NCBI RefSeq assembly: GCF_050633425.1
Contig: NZ_JBOEGM010000016.1
Coordinates: forward strand, 186,001-250,000
Reading direction: 5' to 3'
DNA from: Pelagimonas sp050633425
GTDB lineage: Bacteria > Pseudomonadota > Alphaproteobacteria > Rhodobacterales > Rhodobacteraceae
DNA: 64,000 nt
The position numbers and the translations under genes are program-made. This document shows positions 51,988-60,799 of the stretch, in pieces. Every line of letters starts with the position of its first letter. The stretch's first letter is position 1. The notes below the pieces were generated by a model. The model was not told the origin of the DNA and did not search any database. It saw only the letters and a program-made list of their open reading frames with translations.

Positions 51988-52926
51988 ATGGAAGAATCTG
52001 GCGCGGGCGGCCTTGGGGCTGCTCTGGGCGCCTTTGGCGATGGGGTCATCTGGGCCTTACAAAATTTCGCCATGGCGTTTTACAATTTCGGGTATGCGAT
52101 AACGCATCCGCAGCTTTGGCTGGATTGGAGCAACAAAGAAGCGGTCATGCGGTTCGTCTACTTTGGCGCATCGGTCGAGTTCTTCTTTGTTTGCGCCACG
52201 ATATTCCTTGTGCTTTTCGGTTTCGGCCTCTGGCGCAACGGTTTTTTGTGGAACATTGTGCGCGTGCTCGAAGGCTTCGCCAATGTTGTTGGGCGTTTCG
52301 CCGCTTGGGCAGGCCTTTTGATGGTGCTGCAACAGGTGATCATCGTCTTTATGCAGCGTATTTTCACCCGGCCTGACATTGTGTTTGGCTTTGGTGTGCC
52401 GCTGCAATTTGACATCTCTTGGTATGCGGAAGAACTCAAGCTTTACAATGCGATGGTCGTTGCTCTTTGCTTGACATATACCTTTGTTCAAGGCGGTCAT
52501 GTGCGTGTTGACCTGGTCTATTCGGCCGTATCGTTCCGCACCAAACGCATTATTGATATGATCGGGTCGATCATCTTCATGATCCCGATGGCGACATTGA
52601 TCTGGATGTATTCCTGGTTCTTCATGTGGCGCCACCTGATCACGCCAAAACCGGCGGCATCCAACACGCTTGAGCTGTTGATGCGCAAATCCAAGTTGAT
52701 GAAATGGAACGTCGAAACCATTGGGTTTAGCCCCAACGGCTTCAATGGATATTTCCTGTTCAAGATCCTGATCGTCGCGCTGGTCGGTATGATCTTTATT
52801 CAGGCCTGGACCTTTTTCTTCCGCTCCTATCTGGAATGGAAAGAGGGCGAGGCATCCGAAGGTAAACACTTTGACAAAGATGTGATGGAAGAGGGCGAAG
52901 AGCCCTACGACCACGCAGAATTCTGA
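51988..52926 (+). CDS. TRAP transporter small permease (DctQ), extended
   Basis: The DctQ-type membrane subunit, 312 residues, longer than the usual 160-200. Membrane segments lie near residues 22-42, 60-82, 98-128, 150-175, 190-215 and 255-275. The recognisable DctQ core is VALCLTYTFVQGGHVRVDL and the following TKRIIDMIGSIIF. The extra length is in N-terminal helices and a polar C-terminal tail (EASEGKHFDKDVMEEGEE). It sits 14 bases before the large permease gene. Confidence 0.9.
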   Translation: MEESGAGGLGAALGAFGDGVIWALQNFAMAFYNFGYAITHPQLWLDWSNKEAVMRFVYFGASVEFFFVCATIFLVLFGFGLWRNGFLWNIVRVLEGFANVVGRFAAWAGLLMVLQQVIIVFMQRIFTRPDIVFGFGVPLQFDISWYAEELKLYNAMVVALCLTYTFVQGGHVRVDLVYSAVSFRTKRIIDMIGSIIFMIPMATLIWMYSWFFMWRHLITPKPAASNTLELLMRKSKLMKWNVETIGFSPNGFNGYFLFKILIVALVGMIFIQAWTFFFRSYLEWKEGEASEGKHFDKDVMEEGEEPYDHAEF

Positions 52927-52940
52927 GGGGCTGACACACC

Positions 52941-55295
52941 ATGTTGTTTGGACTTGATGGCGTCGAGATCGGCCTGATCATCGTCTTTCTGACGCTTTTT
53001 TCCGCGATCCTTTCGGGCTTTCCGGTGGCATTTGCCATCGGTGGGGCCGGGATCATTTCCTTTGGCATAATCGCGGCACTCAACAGTGCGGGTTTGCTTA
53101 TTCACCAAGCGATCGACACAGGGTCGGATGCCTATAACGCGTTACTTGCCAGCGGTGTTCCCGCCGAAAAGATTTCGGTGTTTCGAAACCCGGACCTGCC
53201 CCGAATGGCAGAAGCTGTGTTTCCTCGCGGTTGGGAATATGCGCTAGATCGCAACCTGTCGTTTATTGTGAACCGGATCAATGAACGGGTTATTGCTGGT
53301 CAATCTATTGAAACACTGCTCGCTGTTTTGATGTTTGTTCTGATGGGGATCGTTCTTGAACGTTCGAAAATCGCCAATGATCTGTTGACCACAATGGCGC
53401 GGGTCTTTGGGCCGCTGCCTGGCGGTTTGGCCGTGTCGATTGTGGTTGTGGGCGCGTTCCTTGCTGCCTCGACCGGGATCGTTGGTGCGACGGTTGTGAC
53501 CATGGGCTTGTTGGCGTTGCCAACCATGTTGCGCAACAACTATTCACCTGAATTGGCGACAGGGGTCATCGCGGCGTCCGGGACGCTTGGCCAGATCATT
53601 CCACCCTCTATCGTGATTGTTCTGCTCGGCACGCTTGCGGGCGATCTCTATTCCGCTGCGCAGGAAACCCGCGCCGTCGAAGCAGGTTGTACGGATGCGT
53701 TGACCTATCTGGGTAAGCCCGCGGTTGTGTCCGTTGGGACCTTGTTCCAAGCGGCGCTGGTACCTGGTGTGATGCTTGCTGGTCTTTATGCGGCCTATGC
53801 CTTTGGCTTTGCGATGTTTAACCCGTCCAAGGCGCCTGCCGTGGCATTGGGGGACAGCACGGGCGAACCTGTCACGCGTTCAGAGGCCTTCACTTGGTAT
53901 CTGGGTGTGCCTGTTGCGCTCATCGTTGGGTCTATTCTGGCGGCGCAAATCGGTATTGTTGGTGATCAGTCGACACGCGTCGACAGCTTTACCGACATTG
54001 GCAAATCTGCCAGCCTTCGGACCAACGTTTCCGAACAGTGCGAAGTCTCAATGATTGCATTGCATGGCCAAGAGGCTTGGGATGCAGCAAAGGCGGAGCA
54101 AGCCGAGATCGATAATTCGGGGGGCGTCCAAGAAAGCCGCCGTTTGTCCGAAGAAGAGATCACCGAATTGCGTACGCAAAAGGTTGCAGATGCGGCTCCA
54201 ATCGGAACAGGCATCATGATCTTGACGGTTATGATGGGTCTGATCCTTGCCATTGCGCGCGGTGTGTCACCATCGTCTGATCCAATGCCTCTGATTATCG
54301 GGGCAGGTGGTTTGGCCCTTGGTATCTTGGTTGATCTGGTGTTCCTGTCACCGCTCACGTCACCTGGTATCAGCTTGCTGTTCTTGGTCATTCCATGGGG
54401 CATGGCGCTTTATGGTTGCAAACATGCCTTTGGCAGACTGTCCAAAAACGAACTCCTGCGTGTGGTATTCCCTCCACTCGTCTTGATCGTTGCTGTTCTT
54501 GGCTCGATCCTTGGCGGTATCACCAACCCAACGCCGGCAGCGGCGCTTGGTGCGGCGGGTGCGATCATGTTGGCTGCTTATCGTAAGCTGGCGGAACAAG
54601 ACCGCTCCCCAAAGATCATTCTCAACTCGACCCTGGCCGTGTTGGTCATGGTTCTGCTTGGGGTGAACTTTGATATGCGGATCAACACGTCTTCGGTGTC
54701 GGTCGAGAGTTGGATTGCGTTCTTCTTCGCTTATGCAGCTTATCTGTATGCCTTGTTTGGCCTGCTGTTCAGCTGCTGGATCTTGTTCAAGGCGGGGGTA
54801 CTAAGCCCCGCGGTGCGCGAGACAGCAAAAGTGACCAGCATGGTGTTTACCATTCTGATTGCCTCGCAGTTGCTGAACCTTGTGGTGATCTCCTTTGGGG
54901 GGGAACACTATATCCAGCAGTTCCTCAAAAGCTTTGACGACCCGTCCAAGGTCTTCCTGATCGTGATGTTGGTGCTCTTTATCTTGGGCTTTGTGCTTGA
55001 TTTCCTCGAGATCATTTACATCGTTGTTCCGATTGTTGGCCCGGTGATCTATGGCGCGCATTTCGATCCGAAATGGGTGACCATCATGATCGCGGTGAAC
55101 TTGCAGACATCGTTCCTGACACCGCCCTTTGGCTTTGCGCTCTTCTATCTGCGCGGCGTTGCACCCAAGGAAATCACCACCGGCCATATCTATCGCGGTG
55201 TGATCCCCTTTGTGTTGATCCAGGTTTTGGGTCTTGCGATCTTGTGGTACTTCCCGTCGATCGTAACCATCGTACCGGATTTGATGTCAAACTGA
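52941..55295 (+). CDS. TRAP transporter large permease (DctM), strongly extended
   Basis: A 784-residue DctM-family membrane protein; most members have about 430. The N-terminal third has the family core (LSGFPVAFAIGGAGI; GAFLAASTGIVGATVVTMGL; ASGTLGQIIPPSIVIVLLG). A polar insert with two cysteines (about residues 340-415) and several extra helices follow, then a C-terminal core (LGFVLDFLEIIYIVVPIVGP; NLQTSFLTPPFGFALFYLRG). Two hydrophilic insertions, one near residues 50-110, separate the parts. It should carry the Na+-coupled elevator. The 784-residue form also occurs in other Roseobacters, as I recall. Confidence 0.9.
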   Translation: MLFGLDGVEIGLIIVFLTLFSAILSGFPVAFAIGGAGIISFGIIAALNSAGLLIHQAIDTGSDAYNALLASGVPAEKISVFRNPDLPRMAEAVFPRGWEYALDRNLSFIVNRINERVIAGQSIETLLAVLMFVLMGIVLERSKIANDLLTTMARVFGPLPGGLAVSIVVVGAFLAASTGIVGATVVTMGLLALPTMLRNNYSPELATGVIAASGTLGQIIPPSIVIVLLGTLAGDLYSAAQETRAVEAGCTDALTYLGKPAVVSVGTLFQAALVPGVMLAGLYAAYAFGFAMFNPSKAPAVALGDSTGEPVTRSEAFTWYLGVPVALIVGSILAAQIGIVGDQSTRVDSFTDIGKSASLRTNVSEQCEVSMIALHGQEAWDAAKAEQAEIDNSGGVQESRRLSEEEITELRTQKVADAAPIGTGIMILTVMMGLILAIARGVSPSSDPMPLIIGAGGLALGILVDLVFLSPLTSPGISLLFLVIPWGMALYGCKHAFGRLSKNELLRVVFPPLVLIVAVLGSILGGITNPTPAAALGAAGAIMLAAYRKLAEQDRSPKIILNSTLAVLVMVLLGVNFDMRINTSSVSVESWIAFFFAYAAYLYALFGLLFSCWILFKAGVLSPAVRETAKVTSMVFTILIASQLLNLVVISFGGEHYIQQFLKSFDDPSKVFLIVMLVLFILGFVLDFLEIIYIVVPIVGPVIYGAHFDPKWVTIMIAVNLQTSFLTPPFGFALFYLRGVAPKEITTGHIYRGVIPFVLIQVLGLAILWYFPSIVTIVPDLMSN

Positions 55296-55317
55296 TCTGA
55301 CGCTAAAATACCAAAAC

Positions 55318-55348
55318 AAGGGTCGCTCGGTTGGGCGGCCCTTTTTTG
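55318..55348 (+). terminator. TRAP operon terminator
   Basis: AAGGGTCG and CGGCCCTT (one G-U pair) form an 8-base stem with a ten-base loop, followed by TTTTTTG, 22 bases after the dctM stop codon. Confidence 0.92.
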
Positions 55349-55393
55349 TTGCCTTGATATTTCCTCAAAATAGTACCGAGCCCGCCGCAGGTC

Positions 55394-55412
55394 TTACGTT
55401 AACGAAACGTAA
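55394..55412. promoter_or_regulatory. perfect inverted repeat upstream of the 55475 gene
   Basis: TTACGTT-AACGA-AACGTAA lies 63 bases before the start codon of the small membrane protein. It contains TTAA followed seven bases on by TAAA, a near match to the CtrA site TTAA-N7-TTAA. Either a dedicated operator or a CtrA site is possible. Confidence 0.4.
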
Positions 55413-55474
55413 ACGGCACCCAATCTGGAGACAATCAGACGTTGATCACGCAACAGTAGATTGAGGAATGCAAG

Positions 55475-55762
55475 ATGGCCGGGACACAGGTAGAAGCTTT
55501 GAGCCGTTTGGAAGTCCAAAGCGGAATCCAACGGGATTTATTTGCCAAAGCCGAAGCACATATGGAGAAACACCGCAAAAAGGCACTGGCCAATGCGCAG
55601 GCGCATATGCGAATGCGCGGCTTTCCGCAGGCGCAGTCAGGGTTTCATATCCCTGAAAAAACCACACCTTTTCTGAGCCCGTTAACCCGTTTTACGGTTC
55701 TGGTTTTGCTTGTGGTGGTTTTGTCGCCCGTGGCGTCGATGTTCTGGGGCGTGATCCTGTAA
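55475..55762 (+). CDS. small single-pass membrane protein of unknown function
   Basis: A 95-residue protein. The N-terminal 65 residues are charged and helical (VEALSRLEVQSGIQRDL, FAKAEAHMEKHRKKALANAQ), followed by one C-terminal membrane helix (FTVLVLLVVVLSPVASMFWGV), i.e. a tail-anchored layout. I do not recognise the family. GAGGAATGCAAG precedes the ATG. It converges with bpt at 6 bases' distance, and an inverted repeat lies upstream. Confidence 0.7.
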   Translation: MAGTQVEALSRLEVQSGIQRDLFAKAEAHMEKHRKKALANAQAHMRMRGFPQAQSGFHIPEKTTPFLSPLTRFTVLVLLVVVLSPVASMFWGVIL

Positions 55763-55768
55763 ACAGAA

Positions 55769-56581
55769 TTACCCGCGGCTATCGGGAAAGGATATATTCG
55801 CGACCTGCTCGGCGATGGGATCGTTTGACAGCGGGTGCAGTTCGTCTTCATAGGCGTCTGGATCGCCAAGCCGTTCCCAATTCCCGTTACGGTAGATTTC
55901 TAGCGCTCCGAACTGGGCTTTGTATCCCATTTTGTCGCTGCCTGGGACCCAATAACCGAGATACACATAAGGAAGACCGGCTGAACGGGCGATGTCGATA
56001 TGATCTAGAATCATCCATGTGCCGAGGCTGGCACGGGTGTGGACCGGATCGAAAAAGGAATAGACCATCGATAGGCCATCATCGAACATATCGGTGAGGC
56101 AGGTCGCCGCCAAAGCACCGGTTTCACGGTCAATATATTCAATCACACGAGATCTGATCGGGGTTTCTTCGATCATTGCCGCGAATTCAAAGATATCCAT
56201 ATCCGCCATGCCGCCATCGGCGTGACGGTTGTCAAGATAGGTGCGAAACAGTTCATATTGTTCGTCAGTGGCCCAAGGGCTGGTGGCGCGGCGTTCAAAC
56301 TGAGTGTTGCGTTTGAGCAAACGGCGCTGGCTGCGCGACGGTTTGAAATCTTCAACAGCAATGCGTGCCGACATACAGGCCGTACAGTCAGAGCAGGACG
56401 GCCGATACAGAACATTTTGCGACCGGCGAAACCCTTGCTTGGACAAGCTATCGTTGAGCACCTGTGCTTGCTCACCCTGCAAAGCGGTGAACAGCTTGCG
56501 CTCCATCCTGTCCTCTAGATAGGGGCAGGGCTGAGGGGCTGTTACATAGAACTGAGGGGCAAGGGGTAGCGAATGGCGCAT
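55769..56581 (-). CDS. bpt: aspartate/glutamate leucyltransferase (arginyltransferase-like)
   Basis: Bpt adds leucine from Leu-tRNA to N-terminal Asp or Glu, marking proteins for ClpAPS degradation in the N-degron pathway. The 270-residue protein has the N-terminal cysteine motif region CPYLED and RPSCSDCTACMSARI, and the C-terminal GNAT-like part with YLGYWVPGSDKMGYKAQFG and PYVYLGYWV. Length and motifs match ATE/Bpt. The ATG at 56581 is first in the frame; upstream lies an AT-rich region with TTAACAAAACGGTAAC, a near CtrA site. Confidence 0.93.
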   Translation of the reverse strand: MRHSLPLAPQFYVTAPQPCPYLEDRMERKLFTALQGEQAQVLNDSLSKQGFRRSQNVLYRPSCSDCTACMSARIAVEDFKPSRSQRRLLKRNTQFERRATSPWATDEQYELFRTYLDNRHADGGMADMDIFEFAAMIEETPIRSRVIEYIDRETGALAATCLTDMFDDGLSMVYSFFDPVHTRASLGTWMILDHIDIARSAGLPYVYLGYWVPGSDKMGYKAQFGALEIYRNGNWERLGDPDAYEDELHPLSNDPIAEQVANISFPDSRG

Positions 56582-56657
56582 CTGTTTCCGTTAACCGATA
56601 AGACTTTAACAAAACGGTAACAATATTTTTGCGCTGCTCCAACCCCCCGATATAGGC

Positions 56658-56680
56658 AAGGCCCCAGATTCCGGGGCCTT
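56658..56680 (-). terminator. hairpin after the RDD gene
   Basis: AAGGCCCC and GGGGCCTT with a seven-base loop lie 59 bases past the RDD gene stop on its strand. The T-rich side faces the plus strand, so termination of the RDD transcript is likely but unproved. Confidence 0.55.
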
Positions 56681-56738
56681 TCTTTCGTTTCGGTTAACAG
56701 ATGCGTGGTAACGGCATTTTTCCGCCAGCGAACCCGGC

Positions 56739-57182
56739 TTAGGCCCGAAGGTTCAACGCTGTGGTGCCCATCACCATGTCGGTAAGGCTCTGGCCACGTT
56801 CGCTTATCAACATCATTACGATGGAGGCGATCTGTAAAACGACTGTCGACATGGTGACCGAATAGCCAAGCGTGTGGAAAAAGGCCTGTTGCCCATTCAG
56901 GCGGCGGCCATAGGCATCGCGCAGCTCAATGGCCATCAATCGCATGCCCCAAGTGGCCGAGCCACCGGAGATCGTAAACCAGCGATAGAGGAAGCCAACA
57001 ACGATAAAATACACAGGAATCATAAAGATCCCGATAATTGTGAACAGCGCCAATGGCAGAGTGATCGCAATGATGACTGCTGTGTCGATGAACCAGGCAA
57101 TGCCGCGCTTAAAGGCGACGCCGTCATAGAATTCGGCCTGACGGATCGGATCAGGCAGATGGGACAGCGGCTCGGAATACAT
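56739..57182 (-). CDS. RDD-domain membrane protein
   Basis: A 147-residue integral membrane protein of the RDD family. The defining Arg and Asp residues lie in AFKRGIAWFIDTAVIIAITL, followed by two more helices (TIIGIFMIPVYFIVVGFLYR, YSVTMSTVVLQIASIVMMLI) and RDD-type GGSATWGMRLMAIELRD and SLTDMVMGT. Some RDD proteins act as Na+/H+ antiporters, but function is not established here. I chose ATG 57182 because GGAG lies 7 bases before it; an ATG at 57194 lacks a site. The DUF2852 gene upstream on the same strand ends in a terminator. Confidence 0.85.
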   Translation of the reverse strand: MYSEPLSHLPDPIRQAEFYDGVAFKRGIAWFIDTAVIIAITLPLALFTIIGIFMIPVYFIVVGFLYRWFTISGGSATWGMRLMAIELRDAYGRRLNGQQAFFHTLGYSVTMSTVVLQIASIVMMLISERGQSLTDMVMGTTALNLRA

Positions 57183-57204
57183 TTTGGTCTCCATGATCTG
57201 AGGA

Positions 57205-57231
57205 AACCGGCCCAAAGGGAGAGGGCCGGTT
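57205..57231 (-). terminator. terminator of the DUF2852 gene
   Basis: AACCGGCCC and GGGCCGGTT form a 9-base stem with a nine-base loop, 20 bases after the DUF2852 stop codon. On the minus strand it is followed by TTTCC. Confidence 0.82.
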
Positions 57232-57251
57232 GTCACTAATATAGTATGCGA

Positions 57252-57683
57252 TTAGGCGTCTTCGGTTGCCATAACTTCTTTGGCGCGCTTTTCGCGATCG
57301 TCCATGAACTGGTCGAATTCGGTTTTGTCTTTGGCTTCACGCAGACGCTCAAGGAAGCTTTCAAAGGCTTCTTGCTCGGTTTGCAGGCGCTGCAGCGTTT
57401 CGGCTTTGTAAGCGTCAAAGGCTGTGTTCCCGCTTGGCTTCATGGCCGACCATGCGGTGCGGCGAGCGTTGCGGTGGGATGAATGACGGCAAGATTTCGA
57501 GAACATGCGTTTGCTCCAGATCATGTATGCAAGAAGGGCGAGGCCAACGGGCCAGAAGAAGATAAAGCCAAGAACCATGGCGGCAATCCACGCGCCTTTA
57601 CCGCGCTGATCGAGCCATGCCTCGCTTTTGGAGAACCAGCCAGCATTGGCGGGAACGTCAGCGGAATAAGTAGCGGTGGTCAT
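57252..57683 (-). CDS. DUF2852 membrane protein
   Basis: A 143-residue protein. One membrane segment is near residues 32-56 (IAAMVLGFIFFWPVGLALLAYMIWSKRM), preceded by AWLDQRGKGAW, the DUF2852 signature, and followed by a long charged helix with coiled-coil character (FESFLERLREAKDKTEFDQFMDDREKR). Function unknown; common in alphaproteobacteria. CGGAGAAAC precedes the ATG. Two copies of a 22-base near-palindrome lie just upstream, suggesting tight regulation. Confidence 0.87.
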   Translation of the reverse strand: MTTATYSADVPANAGWFSKSEAWLDQRGKGAWIAAMVLGFIFFWPVGLALLAYMIWSKRMFSKSCRHSSHRNARRTAWSAMKPSGNTAFDAYKAETLQRLQTEQEAFESFLERLREAKDKTEFDQFMDDREKRAKEVMATEDA

Positions 57684-57702
57684 TTGTTTCTCCGTTCTGT
57701 GT

Positions 57703-57782
57703 GTATGTGAATGTCTTTCACATTGAAGAGATCGGGATGTGAGGAGGGATTTTCAAGAGAGTATGTGAATGTTTTTTACATT
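57703..57782. repeat. two 22-base near-palindromic repeats upstream of the DUF2852 gene
   Basis: GTATGTGAATGTCTTTCACATT at 57703-57724 and a copy with three substitutions at 57761-57782 are 58 bases apart. Each has the symmetric core TGTGAA-N5-TTCACA (second copy TTTACA). The first is 20 bases and the second about 78 bases upstream of the DUF2852 ATG. They are likely paired operators; no regulator gene is adjacent. Confidence 0.6.
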
Positions 57783-58018
57783 TACTTTTTTTGTCGTGTT
57801 TTATCAGGACTTTGCTGCCAAATTATGTGCCATTGGCACCCAAGGTATTCGGACAAACCTCGTCGGTTTGACCTCACATAAACAGGCGAGGCGTCGGTTT
57901 TAACGGTGGTTTGTGTGGTGGGTCGTTGGTTTTGGAGACGAAACGGAGAGAGGGCCGCGTCGCTAAGTCCCGTGCATTGGGTGTTGCGCATTTTTGAAAG
58001 CCGTGGCCTTTTGCAGCC

Positions 58019-60799
58019 ATGAGATTGATTGACCGAATAACCCGTTTGCCGCGCCCCTTTGACAGCGATCATGGTCGGGAGGCACAAGCTTTTGCGCCTT
58101 GGGCCACGGGGGATATTGCAACTCTCTTGGCCGGAACCTGTGGCTCAAGCCCATATCTAAAAGGGTTGATCGCCAAGGAAAGCGATTGGTTGCAAGAGGC
58201 GGTAGAAGGGCCTGAGGACGCCATCAAGAAGCTGTTTCGCGCGATACAGACAGGTCCGTATGATAACGTTGATGTTGATCTGCGGCAGGCCAAGCGCCGT
58301 GTGGCTTTGCTCATTGCGCTTTGTGATTTGTCCGGGGCCTGGTCGCTGGAAGAGGTCACGGGAACGCTAACCGACTTTTCCGATCTGGCGGTTCAAGCAG
58401 CCCTTGAGGCGGCCATCGCCCGTGAAATCAAACGCGGCAAACTGCCTGGCCAAACCGAAGACGACATTCCTAGCGCCGGGGGGATGGTTGCTTTGGCGAT
58501 GGGCAAGGGCGGCGCGCATGAGCTGAATTACAGCTCGGACATTGATTTGATCTGTCTGTTTGACGAAACCCGCTATGCCCCGGACGATTTCCACGACGCG
58601 CGCATGTCACTGGTGCGGGCGACGCGTAAAATGGCGGCGAGCCTGAGCGATTTGACCGGCGAGGGCTATGTCTTTCGCACCGATTTGCGCCTTCGTCCTG
58701 ACCCGGCTGTGACGCCGGTGTGTATCGCGATGGAGGCCGCAGAGCGTTATTACGAAAGCCTTGGCCGCACATGGGAGCGCGCCGCCTATATTAAGGCGCG
58801 GCCTTGTGCCGGGGATGTTGCGGCTGGTGCGCGGTTTTTGGAGACGCTGAAACCCTTTGTATGGCGCAAGCATTTGGATTTCGCCGCCATACAGGACGCG
58901 CATGACATGCGGTTGCGCATTCGCGAACACAAGGGCCTGGGTGGCCCCATCACATTGCCGGGTCATAATATGAAGCTCGGGCGTGGTGGCATTCGTGAGA
59001 TCGAGTTTTTCACCCAGACGCGACAATTGATTGCCGGGGGGCGTGACCCGGAGCTGCGGGTCAACAAGACCGTTCCGGGGTTGCAGGTCTTAGCGCAAAA
59101 GGGGTGGATTCCGCAAAACGCAGCGGATGTTTTAGCGGATCATTACCGGGCGCATCGCGATGTGGAACACCGAATTCAGATGGTCAACGATGCACAAACG
59201 CATGATCTACCTAAGAATTCGGAAGGGTTTGAACGGCTGGCCTGTTTGATGGGAATTTCCGTTGAAGAGATGGAAAACGATCTCAACCGACGGTTGACCG
59301 AAGTTCACGAGGTCACCGAAGAGTTTTTTGCCCCGGATGCAGGCTCTGATTATGTGTTGCCCGAAGTTTTGAAAGACAGTGAAATTCCTGCGCGTTGGCC
59401 GACGTACCCGTCGTTGCGATCAGAACGGGCATTGGAAATTTTTCATCGCCTAAGGCCTGAGATTTTGCGTCGCCTGGGAGAAGCCCCGAAACCAGAAGAG
59501 GCCCTTTTGGCTTTTGATGGGTTTCTCAAAGGGTTACCAGCCGGAGTTCAACTATTTTCACTGTTTGAAGCCAATCACCAATTGATTGATCTATTGATAG
59601 ATGTGGTCAGCACATCGCCCGAATTGGCACAGCATTTATCACGTAACGCCAAGGTGTTTGACGCGGTGATCGGCGGTGATTTCTTTAGCCCATGGCCGGG
59701 ACGTGCAGCTTTGACGGTGGAGCTTTTGACGGCGCTTCGGGACGAGCCGGATTATGAGCGCCGCCTTGATCTGGCCCGACGCTGGGGCAAAGAGTGGCAT
59801 TTTCGGATCGGGGTGCATTTGCTGCGCGGCCTAATGGAAGCCGAAGAAGCGGGGCGTGCCTATGCCGATCTGGCCGAGGCGACTTTGGCGGCGACATGGC
59901 CCGTGGTTCAAGAGGAATTTACCCGAAAACACGGGCCTTGCCCAGGGCGCGGCGCGGTGGTTCTTGGTATGGGCTCGCTCGGCGCAGGGCGTCTGCATGC
60001 GCGGTCTGATTTGGATGTTATCGTGATTTACGACCCTGATGGGGTCGAGTCTTCAGACGGAAAACGCCCATTGGCATCAAGGGCTTATTACGCGCGGCTC
60101 ACGCAGGCTTTGATCACTGCAATGACGGCACCGATGGCAGAAGGACGGTTATATGAAGTTGATATGCGTCTGCGCCCCTCGGGCAATCAGGGGCCGGTGG
60201 CCACGTCTTGGGCCTCCTTCCAGAATTACCAGCGCGATGAAGCCTGGGTGTGGGAACATTTGGCCCTGACACGGGCGCGTGTCGTTGCCGGACCGGCAGA
60301 GCTTGCGGCAGATGTTGAGGCGTTTCGGCTTGAGCTCTTGGCTGTTTCACGCGACCGGACTGAGGTTTTGCGCGACGTGGGAGAAATGCGGTCTCGGATT
60401 GCGGCGGCCAAAGGTCAAGGTGGGCCTTGGGAGGCCAAGATCGGCGCGGGGCGGATGCAGGATATTGAGTTATTCTCTCAGGCCGCCAGTTTGGTATCAG
60501 GGCAAGGGATCCGTCAAACAGCCCGCGCTTTGCGGAAAACGGATTGGTTGGGACCTGAAGATAAGCAAGCGTTGATAGCGGCTTATGGCCTGTTTTGGTC
60601 GCTGCAACTTGGGTCTCGCTTGATCAGCGAAGAGGCTTTATCGCCGGAGTCCACTGGCACGGGTGGATGCGAATTTATTGCCCGACTGACGGGCGCGTCG
60701 GATATGGAAGCTCTGCAGTCGGAACTAGAAGCGCAGGCCCTGCGGGCGGCGCAGATCATTGCACAGGAAATACCGGTTCAAGAGGAGACGGGCGAATGA
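58019..60799 (+). CDS. glnE: bifunctional glutamine-synthetase adenylyltransferase/deadenylylase
   Basis: GlnE adds and removes AMP on glutamine synthetase in response to PII and glutamine. The 926-residue protein has two nucleotidyltransferase halves with their GS and DxD motifs: GKGGAHELNYSSDIDLICLFDE (residues 162-183) for removal and GMGSLGAGRLHARSDLDVIVIYD (near 657) for addition, with regulatory linkers between. The ATG at 58019 is the first start after an in-frame TGA nine codons upstream. No PII or glnA gene is in the window. The following gene overlaps by four bases. Confidence 0.95.
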   Translation: MRLIDRITRLPRPFDSDHGREAQAFAPWATGDIATLLAGTCGSSPYLKGLIAKESDWLQEAVEGPEDAIKKLFRAIQTGPYDNVDVDLRQAKRRVALLIALCDLSGAWSLEEVTGTLTDFSDLAVQAALEAAIAREIKRGKLPGQTEDDIPSAGGMVALAMGKGGAHELNYSSDIDLICLFDETRYAPDDFHDARMSLVRATRKMAASLSDLTGEGYVFRTDLRLRPDPAVTPVCIAMEAAERYYESLGRTWERAAYIKARPCAGDVAAGARFLETLKPFVWRKHLDFAAIQDAHDMRLRIREHKGLGGPITLPGHNMKLGRGGIREIEFFTQTRQLIAGGRDPELRVNKTVPGLQVLAQKGWIPQNAADVLADHYRAHRDVEHRIQMVNDAQTHDLPKNSEGFERLACLMGISVEEMENDLNRRLTEVHEVTEEFFAPDAGSDYVLPEVLKDSEIPARWPTYPSLRSERALEIFHRLRPEILRRLGEAPKPEEALLAFDGFLKGLPAGVQLFSLFEANHQLIDLLIDVVSTSPELAQHLSRNAKVFDAVIGGDFFSPWPGRAALTVELLTALRDEPDYERRLDLARRWGKEWHFRIGVHLLRGLMEAEEAGRAYADLAEATLAATWPVVQEEFTRKHGPCPGRGAVVLGMGSLGAGRLHARSDLDVIVIYDPDGVESSDGKRPLASRAYYARLTQALITAMTAPMAEGRLYEVDMRLRPSGNQGPVATSWASFQNYQRDEAWVWEHLALTRARVVAGPAELAADVEAFRLELLAVSRDRTEVLRDVGEMRSRIAAAKGQGGPWEAKIGAGRMQDIELFSQAASLVSGQGIRQTARALRKTDWLGPEDKQALIAAYGLFWSLQLGSRLISEEALSPESTGTGGCEFIARLTGASDMEALQSELEAQALRAAQIIAQEIPVQEETGE

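Noticed and set aside
52057..52914. Minus-strand frame of 285 codons across dctQ
   Set aside because: Antisense to a membrane protein gene; His- and Asp-rich composition is typical of such shadows.
57703..57782. PpsR/CrtJ photosynthesis-repressor sites
   Set aside because: That consensus is TGT-N12-ACA; both repeats have N11, and no photosynthesis gene is nearby.
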